The notes under the pieces: generated by a model
Seen by the model: the letters and a program-made list of their open reading frames with translations, nothing else
What the model was told of the DNA's origin: nothing
Databases searched by the model: none
Program-made: the position numbers and the translations under genes
Assembly: GCA_000695745.1 (NCBI GenBank)
Contig: ASHK01000241.1
Span: forward strand, 1 to 5,772
From: Vibrio madracius
GTDB lineage: Bacteria; Pseudomonadota; Gammaproteobacteria; Enterobacterales; Vibrionaceae
Direction: 5' to 3'
Length of the DNA stretch: 5,772 nt
Part shown: positions 1 through 5,772 of the stretch, in pieces
Layout of the letters: each line of letters opens with the position of its first letter
How positions within the stretch are numbered: position 1 is the first letter of the stretch

Positions 1-609
1 AGATGCCGCTTAAAACGAGCATTTCGCCGTGACCTGCTTTATTCAGCATTTTGAACATAAGGGGACGAAGTAACGGCAGAGCAAATAACCCTAACGCGTA
101 CCACTCTGGAAATTTGCCCGTCGATGCCGTTAAGAAAATGACGGCAAATATATCCTGCATGACCAGAATACCAATGGCGAGCGTGCCGTAGGTAGCGTTC
201 ATTTCGCCTTTTTCTTGCAAGGTTTTTACGGCAAAAACGGTACTTGAGAACGATAGAGCAAAGCCTAAAAGAATCAGTTGCTCGACCTCTAGAGTAGCTA
301 GGCTCGAAACACCAAGAATTTTTAGACCAAGTAATAAGACCGCAAACAAAAGTGTTGAAAGCAAATTGTGAATCGTTGCGCCGGCCCAAATTTCTTTGGA
401 TAACAGGTCTTAATATCGAGCTTCAAGCCAATGGTAAACAGCAATAGCGTTACACCAAGATCTGCAAGGGTAGTAATAGTCTCCGTTGACTCAAAACCAA
501 AGTGGTGCAGAAGAAACCCGGCAAGCAGAAAACCTACCAAGGGCGGAAGTTGACATTTCAAGGCGAGAAATCCCGCAATGAAGGCGACAGTTATAAGGAT
601 CAGTTCCAT
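1..609 (-). pseudogene. Cation:proton antiporter, CPA2 (KefB-like) family, N-terminal part, frameshifted and cut by window edge
   Basis: This is the N-terminal membrane part of a predicted inner-membrane monovalent cation/H+ antiporter. The start is the ATG at 609 (MELILITVAFIAGFLALK), followed by several hydrophobic helices, the GVTLLLFTIGLKLDIK stretch and an LAIGILVMQDIFAVIF helix whose Gln-Asp pair is typical of the CPA2 family. The frame opened at 609 leaves the family sequence after LDIKT near 404-406 and stops at 322. Reading one frame over restores a continuous sequence (LLSKEIWAGATIHNLL...) that stays open to position 1, about 203 residues in all. The break fits loss of one C from a CCC run. 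The restored part shows no other damage, so a sequencing error is as likely as a true pseudogene. No Shine-Dalgarno sequence is visible before the ATG, which lies only 23 bases past the nagC terminator. The family is fairly sure; the ion and the exact paralogue are not. Confidence 0.75.
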
Positions 610-632
610 AGTATTTTTTATTATCTGAAGAC

Positions 633-657
633 AAAAAGACCACACAGAGGTGTGGTC
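633..657 (-). terminator. Rho-independent terminator of nagC
   Basis: On the minus strand GACCACAC and GTGTGGTC form a perfect 8-bp stem around the four-base loop CTCT, followed at once by TTTTT. It lies 53 bases past the nagC stop codon and ends the nagA-nagC transcript. The plus strand has no T run after the hairpin, so it acts in one direction only. Confidence 0.85.
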
Positions 658-665
658 ATATATTC

Positions 666-680
666 TACATAAATTATGTA
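666..680. repeat. 15-bp perfect palindrome between nagC and its terminator
   Basis: TACATAA-A-TTATGTA is a perfect inverted repeat with 7-bp arms around one central base. On the minus strand a -10-like TAGAAT (667-662, five of six consensus bases) abuts it, though no good -35 lies at the right distance. It could be an operator for a promoter of the downstream antiporter, or a chance AT-rich palindrome. The function is unknown. Confidence 0.35.
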
Positions 681-710
681 AGGGTTTGTTTGTTATTTAG
701 GAACAAATTC

Positions 711-1925
711 TCAATCTTCGAGTAGTTTTTGTAACAAAACCCCATTTAACATGGCACGTTTGATCATTGCAAAAGCGCCCATGGTTGGTTGCTTGTCGAT
801 TTCTGAAGCGACAATCGGTAAATCTGTATGGAATGTCGTTAATGACTGATTCTCTACATTACGGCGGATGGCAGGGAAAACAATCTCTTTTGCCATTGTA
901 ATGTCACCTGCAATAACGATTTTTTGTGGGTTGAACAAGTTGATGGTGATCGCGATGGCTTTGCCAAGCTGATTGCCTACACGAACTAAACTCTGTTTTG
1001 CTAACTCGTCGCCGTTTAATGCATGTGAACAAACATCTTCGATAGTGATGCGTTCTTTCAAAGCAAGCGTTGACTCATAACCTTGCTCAATCAGTTTTTT
1101 CACGCGTTTGACAATAGCTGGGTTCGCGGCAACGGTTTCTAGGCAGCCAAAATTACCACACTGACATTGCTCGCCAAGAGGATCAATTTGAATATGGCCA
1201 ATTTCGCCTACGTTGCGGTTGTGCCCTAAGAATACTTGACCATTGACGATAATACCTGCGCCTGTCCCACGGTGGACACTGACGAGTATCGAATCTTGAC
1301 AGTCTCGGCTTGCACCAAAGTAGTGTTCTGCCAGTGCTAAGCCACGAATGTCGTTACCGACGAAACACTCGACTTTGAACTGAGCACGGATCAGTTCAGC
1401 GAGCTCAAGTTTATCGATATCAGTATTTGGCATGTACTCGACAACACCAGTCGTCGGGTTAACTAACCCCGGTAAAGTAATACCAATTGCAATAAGTTGT
1501 TCGATTTTAGGACTGTGTTCTTTAAGGAACTCTCGAAGTGAAAGGACGAGACCTTCACTCAGTTCGCCTTGATCGGCATAGTAGAAGTCGTTGTGGGAAA
1601 ACGCTAACTCGCGACCACCGAGGTCATAAAGAGAGAACTGGACATAGTCTCGTCCAAGACGCACAGCGACGGAGTGGAAAGGTTCGACAGCAGTGGTTAG
1701 GGAGATCGCTCTGCGTCCCCCGGTTGAAGCTTGTTGGGCGACCTCTTTAATGAGGCCGCGTTCCAATAATTGGCGGGTAATCTTGGTAACGCTCGCTGGA
1801 GCCAATTGGCTTACATCAGCAACTTGAATGCGAGAAATAGGCCCTTGTTGGTCTATTAAGCGGTACACCGCTGCACTGTTAAGTTGTTTTACTAAATCTA
1901 CGTTACCTATTTGTCCGCCATTCAT
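711..1925 (-). CDS. nagC: NagC, ROK-family transcriptional repressor of amino-sugar genes
   Basis: NagC is a cytoplasmic DNA-binding repressor of N-acetylglucosamine uptake and catabolism genes, released from DNA by GlcNAc-6-phosphate in the known family members. The 404-residue product matches the usual length of about 406. Residues about 16-60 form the winged helix-turn-helix ([18 protein letters not shown], then [19 protein letters not shown]), followed by the STGGRRA linker. The ROK domain shows [10 protein letters not shown] (220-229) and the zinc motif with H244 in GEIGH and C254, C256 and C261 in CQCGNFGC. The ATG at 1925 lies two bases after the restored nagA stop (TAA-GC-ATG). With no strong ribosome site, translational coupling to nagA is likely. 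The start is supported by [17 protein letters not shown], which is nearly identical to the N-terminus recalled for E. coli NagC. The frame is intact. The related repressor Mlc is the main alternative, but this sequence fits NagC clearly better. Confidence 0.95.
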   Translation of the reverse strand: MNGGQIGNVDLVKQLNSAAVYRLIDQQGPISRIQVADVSQLAPASVTKITRQLLERGLIKEVAQQASTGGRRAISLTTAVEPFHSVAVRLGRDYVQFSLYDLGGRELAFSHNDFYYADQGELSEGLVLSLREFLKEHSPKIEQLIAIGITLPGLVNPTTGVVEYMPNTDIDKLELAELIRAQFKVECFVGNDIRGLALAEHYFGASRDCQDSILVSVHRGTGAGIIVNGQVFLGHNRNVGEIGHIQIDPLGEQCQCGNFGCLETVAANPAIVKRVKKLIEQGYESTLALKERITIEDVCSHALNGDELAKQSLVRVGNQLGKAIAITINLFNPQKIVIAGDITMAKEIVFPAIRRNVENQSLTTFHTDLPIVASEIDKQPTMGAFAMIKRAMLNGVLLQKLLED

Positions 1926-1927
1926 GC

Positions 1928-3061
1928 TTAATTTTGCTCGTATTGTCCGTTAACAATTGTGCTTGGACATTATAATCTCTATCGAATACGGTCAAGTTAG
2001 CAATCATGCCTTTCTTAATGCGACCTAGCTTGTCTTCAATACCCATTGCTTTTGCTGGGTAAAGTGTTGCCATTCGTAGAGCTTCATCCAAAGCAATACC
2101 AGCGTGCTCAACTGTGTTTTGAACCGCTTCAATCATCGTAAGTGCGCTACCGCCCAATGTGCCGTTCTCATCCACACACTTACCATCCTGTAATATACTT
2201 TCTTACCGACAAAAATAAAGTAATCCATGTCAGCGCCCGCCGGAGCTGTGGCGTCCGTCACTAATACTAACTTTTCACCTTTCACTTTGTGCGCGATGCG
2301 AATGTTTGCGTAGTCCACATGGAACCCGTCAGCAATGATACCCGCGTAGACATCAGGTGTATCGTAGATAGCACCCACAACGCCCGGCTCGCGACCTGTC
2401 ATTGGTGTCATGGCATTGAATAAATGCGTTGCAAACGTAATACCAGATTCAAAACCTTTGCGGGCTTCTTCGTAAGTCGCGTTTGTATGTCCAATAGACA
2501 CTACAATACCTGCTTTACGTAGCTTTTCGATATGCTCTGGTGCGTTTTGTTCCGGAGCGAGCGTTACTTTTGCGACGAGGTCGCGATTTTCACAGATAAG
2601 GTCAATCATTGCATCGTCAGATTGACGGATATAGTCAGGGCTATGAATGCCTTTTTTGCAACGTTTAAATAAGGACCTTCCAAGTGCAAACCAAGCGAGT
2701 GGTTCTGGTACTGGTTGTGATAGTCACGAGCCGCAGCTAATGCTTGACGCATGTTGTCATCAGAGGAAGTAATGAGCGTAGGTAAGAAGCTTGTACAACC
2801 TGACTTGAGATTGGCCTTATGCATCGTATGAATAGTCTCAGCGGTGATTTCATCGTTAAACATCACACCGCCACAGCCGTTTAGCTGTAAATCGATAAAG
2901 CCAGGGCTAAGGTTCGCGCCGTTCAAATCAACCGACTCTATGTCGCTTGGAAGCTCTGCGATTGGCAGAACTGATTCGATTTGGTCACCGTTGATAAGCA
3001 CTGCGTGATTGGTTAGAACGTCACTACCCGTGAAGATCTTACAGTTAGTTAATGCATACAT
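1928..3061 (-). pseudogene. nagA: NagA, N-acetylglucosamine-6-phosphate deacetylase, interrupted by three frameshifts
   Basis: NagA hydrolyses GlcNAc-6-P to glucosamine-6-P and acetate in the cytoplasm, the first committed step after NagE uptake. From the ATG at 3061 (AAGGA at 3076-3072, ten bases upstream) the frame carries DLQLNGCGG (Q59, N61) and HLEGPYL (E128), then breaks near 2652-2657. The next frame carries IGHTNATY (H192), THLFNAM (H213), GFHVD (H248) and VTDATAPAG (D270), then breaks near 2187. The third carries [13 protein letters not shown] and [11 protein letters not shown], and breaks near 1960. Each break is the loss of one base: A7 to A6, GGG to GG, AA to A. Restoring all three gives an uninterrupted protein of 378 residues, the usual Vibrio NagA length, ending IVNGQYEQN with TAA at 1930-1928, two bases before nagC. 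All metal and catalytic residues survive. That favours sequencing error or very recent inactivation over an old pseudogene. As written, no functional enzyme can be made. Confidence 0.9.
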
Positions 3062-3267
3062 AGTTAGCGAATCCTTGTGTTGTATTCTCTTTAGCTCATT
3101 GCCGTGATCGAAATAAGGTAGATTCGACTTAGTTTTCTGCCTGTAGCAATGAGGCGGATTTAGTAGTCAGCAAGTTTCAATTAGATAAAATAATCAAAGT
3201 AACTTAATGATAATGAGAGGGTTATTGTTATTTTTGGTGTAATTGCTGTGTTGGAAAAGTTGATTCC

Positions 3268-3328
3268 AATCGCAAAATAATCGCTACTTAGTGCAACTCT
3301 CTCAGGCAAAATCCTACTTAGATTTTGC
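3268..3328. repeat. Cluster of short direct and inverted repeats around GCAAAAT
   Basis: AATCGC occurs at 3268-3273 and 3279-3284. GCAAAAT followed by CTACTTAG occurs twice, at 3272-3291 (five bases between) and 3306-3321 (one base between), with the CTACTTAG copies exactly 30 bp apart. The second GCAAAATC also pairs with GATTTTGC at 3321-3328 as a perfect 8-bp inverted repeat around seven bases. GCAAAAT recurs in the NagC-like operator at 3437-3443, so these may be extra NagC half-sites, here pointing outward. This is an observation only; the role is unknown. Confidence 0.5.
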
Positions 3329-3350
3329 TATTTTTTCGTATGATAAAATA
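3329..3350. promoter_or_regulatory. Candidate NagC operator, nagA side
   Basis: This is a 22-bp imperfect palindrome: left arm TATTTTTTCG, centre TA, right arm TGATAAAATA, with eight of ten arm positions matching. Length and the AT-rich outer arms fit NagC/Mlc-type operators. Its centre is 96 bp, about nine helical turns, from the other candidate operator, and it covers the inferred nagA start point. The NagC assignment rests on geometry and context, not on a scored motif. Confidence 0.5.
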
Positions 3351-3353
3351 AGT

Positions 3354-3382
3354 TTTATGATCTCGCTAGCAAAAAGCCTCAA
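3354..3382 (-). promoter_or_regulatory. Candidate nagA promoter
   Basis: On the minus strand TTGAGG (3382-3377) and CATAAA (3359-3354) are spaced by 17 bases, each matching four of six consensus positions. Transcription would begin near 3347, inside the nagA-side palindrome, with the CRP site centred about 58 bases upstream. This placement fits CRP activation and NagC repression, but the hexamers are weak. Confidence 0.35.
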
Positions 3383-3393
3383 TTTTGATAAAA

Positions 3394-3415
3394 ACTGGTG
3401 ATTATGATCACAAAT
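3394..3415. promoter_or_regulatory. CRP (cAMP receptor protein) binding site
   Basis: GGTGA-TTATGA-TCACA at 3397-3412 matches nine of the ten bases of the TGTGA-N6-TCACA core, with a fitting T before the right half. It lies between the two NagC-like palindromes, centred about 58-60 bases from both inferred start points. One site could therefore activate both divergent operons when glucose is absent. Confidence 0.8.
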
Positions 3416-3424
3416 GGTGAGGTT

Positions 3425-3446
3425 TTAATTTGCGGAGCAAAATTAA
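3425..3446. promoter_or_regulatory. Candidate NagC operator, nagE side
   Basis: TTAATTT at 3425-3431 and AAATTAA at 3440-3446 form perfect 7-bp outer arms around GCGGAGCA, a 22-bp palindrome of NagC/Mlc operator size with GC-containing inner positions. It overlaps the likely -35 region of nagE, where a repressor would block polymerase. It lies next to nagE and in the same region as the nagC-nagA operon, as known for NagC sites in E. coli. Confidence 0.6.
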
Positions 3447-3457
3447 TTTCATAAACT
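3429..3457 (+). promoter_or_regulatory. Candidate nagE promoter
   Basis: TTTGCG (3429-3434) and TAAACT (3452-3457) are spaced by 17 bases. The -35 is poor (three of six), as is common for CRP-dependent promoters, and the -10 matches four of six. The start point would be near 3464, with CRP centred at about -60 and the NagC-like palindrome over the -35. Confidence 0.4.
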
Positions 3458-3513
3458 GAAGAGGACTAAATTGAACGGCTAAAATAAGTCGTCCAACAAA
3501 ATTCAAATCCTAT

Positions 3514-3520
3514 AGGGGGA
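3514..3520 (+). promoter_or_regulatory. nagE ribosome binding site
   Basis: AGGGGGA lies seven bases before the GTG at 3528 and supports that start. A weaker AAGG (3525-3528) could serve the alternative ATG at 3534, which would shorten the protein by two residues. Confidence 0.7.
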
Positions 3521-3527
3521 ACTTAAG

Positions 3528-5096
3528 GTGAATATGCTAGGATATGCACAGAAGCTAGGTAAAGCGTTAATGCTACCTATCGCAACGCTTCCGATAGCGG
3601 CGCTTCTACTACGTTTGGGTCAAGGCGACCTTTTAGACATTCCATTTATGGCGCAAGCTGGTGGAGCGATTTTCGGTCAACTACCTTTGCTATTCGGTCT
3701 AGGTATTGCGATTGGTCTTTCTAAAGATGGCAACGGTGCTGCAGGTCTTGCAGGTGCTGTTGCTTACTTCGTTTTAACGGCGACAGCAACAACAATCAAT
3801 GCTGACGTTAACATGTCATTCTTCGGTGGTATCTTCGCAGGTATCATTGCTGGTCACTCTTACAATGCATTCCATGCGACTCGTCTTCCAGAATGGTTGG
3901 CGTTCTTCGCAGGTAAGCGTTTAGTACCTATCATGGCTGGTCTATTTGCTCTAGTAGCAGGTGCGATCTCAGGCGTGGTTTGGCCTAGCATCCAAGGTGG
4001 TCTTGACGCTCTAGCACACGCGGTATCAACGTCTGGCGCAATCGGTCAGTTTGTTTACGGTACGCTTAACCGTGCACTTATCCCTGTAGGTCTTCACCAC
4101 GTTCTTAACTCGTACTTCTGGTTCGGTATGGGTACGTGTCAAGAAGTTCTAGTTACTGGTGCACAAGCGGCTGGTCAAGCGCTTCCTGCTCTACAACAGC
4201 TTTGTGTAGACCCAGCTCTTGCGAAAACTCTAGTTGCTGGTCAAACTCACACATTCGAGTTTGCTAACGCTGTTACTCCAGAAATCACAGCAACAGTGAA
4301 AGAAGTGACTGACGTTGTGAAAAGTGGTGACCTTCACCGTTTCTTCGGCGGCGATAAGAGCGCTGGTGTATTCATGAACGGTTTCTACCCTATCATGATG
4401 TTTGGTCTACCAGGTGCGGCATTTGCAATGTACCTAGCGGCACCTGTTGAAAAACGCAGCCAAGTTGGTGGTGCACTATTCTCTGTTGCATTCTGTTCAT
4501 TCCTAACAGGTATCACAGAGCCACTAGAGTTCATGTTCGTGTTCCTTGCACCTGCGCTATATGCAATGCACGCAGTATTTACTGGTCTAGCACTGGTTGT
4601 TGCTAACATGTTCGGTACACTACACGGCTTCGGCTTCTCTGCAGGTCTAATCGACTTCGTACTAAACTGGGGTCTAGCGACAAAACCATTCACGCTACTA
4701 ATAATCGGCCTATGTTTTAGTGCTCTATACTTCTTCACATTCAGCTTCGCAATCCGCGCGTTCAACTTGAAGTCGCCAGGTCGTGAAGATGACGATGTAG
4801 AAGTAGAAGTTGATGCAGACGTGAAAAATGGTGACCTAGCTCGCCAATACCTAAAAGCACTAGGTGGTCACGATAACCTAACGTCAATCGATGCTTGTAT
4901 TACTCGTCTACGTTTGACTCTAAAAGACCGCTCTGTTGCTGATGAAGCAGTACTTAAAAAGCTGGGCGCTAAAGGTGTGGTGAAACTAGGTGAAAACAAC
5001 CTACAAGTAATCCTTGGTCCTCTAGCAGAAATCATCGCTGGTGAAATGAAGTCTATCGGTGCTGGTGAAGACCTAACTGAAGTGAAACTTCCATAG
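3528..5096 (+). CDS. nagE: NagE, N-acetylglucosamine-specific PTS permease, EIICB
   Basis: NagE is the inner-membrane permease that imports GlcNAc and phosphorylates it to GlcNAc-6-P. The EIIC domain (about 1-410) is strongly hydrophobic and shows GLHHVLN (H190, H191) and GITEPLEF (E331, E334). An acidic linker (REDDDVEVEVDAD) joins it to EIIB (about 435-515), where C457 in IDACITRLR is the phosphorylated cysteine. At 522 residues it lacks the C-terminal EIIA found in E. coli NagE, so phosphate must come from a separate EIIA-Glc (Crr), as reported for Vibrio furnissii. Residues 203-268 form a loop about 55 residues longer than in E. coli, with C204 and C226. The GTG start at 3528 is preferred over ATG at 3534: GGGGGA (3515-3520) lies seven bases upstream, and it gives MNMLGY like the E. 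coli MNILGF. Codons are strongly biased (CTA/CTT Leu, GGT Gly), which suggests high expression. Confidence 0.96.
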   Translation: MNMLGYAQKLGKALMLPIATLPIAALLLRLGQGDLLDIPFMAQAGGAIFGQLPLLFGLGIAIGLSKDGNGAAGLAGAVAYFVLTATATTINADVNMSFFGGIFAGIIAGHSYNAFHATRLPEWLAFFAGKRLVPIMAGLFALVAGAISGVVWPSIQGGLDALAHAVSTSGAIGQFVYGTLNRALIPVGLHHVLNSYFWFGMGTCQEVLVTGAQAAGQALPALQQLCVDPALAKTLVAGQTHTFEFANAVTPEITATVKEVTDVVKSGDLHRFFGGDKSAGVFMNGFYPIMMFGLPGAAFAMYLAAPVEKRSQVGGALFSVAFCSFLTGITEPLEFMFVFLAPALYAMHAVFTGLALVVANMFGTLHGFGFSAGLIDFVLNWGLATKPFTLLIIGLCFSALYFFTFSFAIRAFNLKSPGREDDDVEVEVDADVKNGDLARQYLKALGGHDNLTSIDACITRLRLTLKDRSVADEAVLKKLGAKGVVKLGENNLQVILGPLAEIIAGEMKSIGAGEDLTEVKLP

Positions 5097-5122
5097 TTTA
5101 GTCACTCATTGATTTCTATAGT

Positions 5123-5149
5123 AAAGCCTCTCAGTTGAGAGGTTTTTTT
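5123..5149 (+). terminator. Rho-independent terminator of nagE
   Basis: CCTCTC and GAGAGG (5127-5142) pair around AGTT, followed by seven T residues. AAA before the stem can extend the pairing with the T run. It begins 27 bases after the nagE stop and separates nagE from glnS, which therefore needs its own promoter. Confidence 0.9.
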
Positions 5150-5170
5150 GTGTTTAGTGTTCGATGCTTT

Positions 5171-5198
5171 TTCACTGTTCAGGTTTCGGTACTAAAAT
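5171..5198 (+). promoter_or_regulatory. Candidate glnS promoter
   Basis: TTCACT (5171-5176) and TAAAAT (5193-5198) are spaced by 16 bases, matching four and five of six consensus bases. The start would be near 5205, within the 8-bp palindrome TCACGTGA (5201-5208), leaving a leader of about 94 bases. The nagE terminator upstream requires a promoter in this interval. The exact choice is inference. Confidence 0.4.
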
Positions 5199-5298
5199 AA
5201 TCACGTGAAAATGCGAGTTCTTGTTGAGGTTTCGCAAGGAATTGTGGATCATTAGCGTTTATATATCTGACAATACTTAAAACATAGAGGTGTTATAG

Positions 5299-5772
5299 AT
5301 GAGTGAAGCTGAGGCTCGTCCATCGAACTTTATTCGCCAAATCATTGATAAAGATTTAGCGGATGGCAAGCATACTAGCGTGCATACTCGTTTTCCGCCG
5401 GAGCCAAATGGTTACCTGCATATCGGTCACGCTAAATCTATTTGTTTAAACTTCGGTATTGCTCAGGACTATCAGGGACAATGTAACCTTCGTTTTGATG
5501 ATACAAACCCTGAAAAAGAAGACGTTGAATACGTTGAGTCGATTAAGAATGATGTAAGCTGGTTAGGCTTTGAATGGTCGGGTGACGTTTGTTACTCATC
5601 TAACTATTTCGATAAGCTTTACGAGTATGCGGTTGAATTAATTAATAAAGGCTTAGCGTATGTTGACGAGCTAAGTCCAGAGCAGATTCGCGAGTATCGT
5701 GGAACGCTGACTGCACCAGGTCAACCGAGTCCTTATCGTGACCGTCCAGTTGAAGAAAACTTGGCGCTGTTC
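5299..5772 (+). CDS. glnS: GlnS, glutaminyl-tRNA synthetase, N-terminal part, cut by window edge
   Basis: GlnS charges tRNA-Gln with glutamine in the cytoplasm, as a class I aminoacyl-tRNA synthetase. The 158 residues visible, of the roughly 550 usual, start [20 protein letters not shown]. They carry the class I ATP-binding HIGH motif in [16 protein letters not shown] (residues 33-48). [11 protein letters not shown] follows, with [10 protein letters not shown] near the right edge; both are typical of the GlnS branch rather than GltX. The ATG at 5299 has GAGG (5287-5290) eight bases upstream. The frame is intact to the window end. The gene lies downstream of nagE as in E. coli, but the terminator between them argues for separate transcription. 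Confidence 0.96.
   Translation, partial: MSEAEARPSNFIRQIIDKDLADGKHTSVHTRFPPEPNGYLHIGHAKSICLNFGIAQDYQGQCNLRFDDTNPEKEDVEYVESIKNDVSWLGFEWSGDVCYSSNYFDKLYEYAVELINKGLAYVDELSPEQIREYRGTLTAPGQPSPYRDRPVEENLALF

Larger units (their letters stand above)
3062..3527. promoter_or_regulatory. Divergent nagA/nagE control region
   Basis: This AT-rich, 466-base stretch without a gene holds the signals for both operons: a CRP site, two NagC-like palindromes, candidate promoters in each direction and a cluster of repeats (3268-3328), listed separately. The nagA-proximal part, 3062-3267, shows only the nagA ribosome site and no convincing promoter. If the candidate nagA promoter near 3354-3382 is right, the nagA mRNA carries a leader of about 285 bases. 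The nagE leader contains a short possible hairpin, ACGGCT and AGTCGT around AAAATA (3475-3492). Confidence 0.8.

Noticed and set aside
39..389. Open minus-strand frame of 116 codons within the antiporter region
   Set aside because: It is out of frame with the family sequence, which reads continuously in another minus-strand frame across the same bases; the product is Arg/Ser/Cys-rich and unlike any protein I recognise.
1538..1750. Plus-strand frame of 70 codons opposite nagC
   Set aside because: It lies fully inside the intact nagC gene on the other strand and has an Arg-rich, low-quality composition typical of an antisense shadow.
2652..2657. A6 run in nagA as a phase-variation switch
   Set aside because: Six bases is short for a slippage switch, and two further frameshifts outside such a run would leave the gene off in any state.
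3205..3225. Fur-box-like AATGATAATGAGA
   Set aside because: Only one GATAAT hexamer is present and the opposite half is missing; the match is expected by chance in AT-rich DNA.
3306..3336. GCAAAATC/GATTTTGC hairpin followed by TATTTTTT as a plus-strand terminator of a small RNA
   Set aside because: The stem is weak in GC pairs, the T run is part of the operator-like palindrome, and no promoter for an upstream small RNA is evident.
3465..3527. Riboswitch in the nagE leader
   Set aside because: The leader is only about 63 bases and holds one short hairpin with a G-U pair; no known riboswitch core is visible.
4385..4765. Minus-strand frame of 126 codons opposite nagE
   Set aside because: It is antisense to the conserved EIIC domain, has no ribosome site, and is explained by the strong codon bias of nagE.

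Overview
The window is most likely from a Vibrio or a close relative (Vibrionaceae). The order antiporter - nagC - nagA, diverging from nagE - glnS, the protein sequences recalled for Vibrio NagA and NagE, a NagE without an EIIA domain and the absence of nagB beside nagA all fit that genus. The species cannot be called from the sequence alone.

Layout. Positions 1-609 (minus) hold the N-terminal part of a CPA2-type cation:proton antiporter, cut by the window edge and broken by one frameshift. A minus-strand terminator at 633-657 separates it from nagC (711-1925, minus), the ROK-family amino-sugar repressor. Immediately upstream lies nagA (1928-3061, minus), GlcNAc-6-phosphate deacetylase, whose reading frame is interrupted three times by single-base losses. 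A 466-base divergent control region (3062-3527) carries a strong CRP site and two NagC-operator-like palindromes. nagE (3528-5096, plus) encodes the GlcNAc PTS permease EIICB. It ends in a clear terminator (5123-5149) and is followed by the start of glnS (5299 to the window edge, plus), glutaminyl-tRNA synthetase.

How it works together. NagE imports and phosphorylates N-acetylglucosamine, the chitin breakdown product. NagA deacetylates the resulting GlcNAc-6-P to glucosamine-6-P. NagC senses GlcNAc-6-P and controls the divergent promoters, with CRP as shared activator. The deaminase gene nagB is not in the window. glnS next to nagE is an old synteny shared with E. coli and has no evident functional link.

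I see no undescribed system here. The points worth a second look are four single-base deletions confined to nagA and the antiporter, the architecture of the divergent regulatory region including an unexplained repeat cluster, and a long insertion in the NagE EIIC domain.
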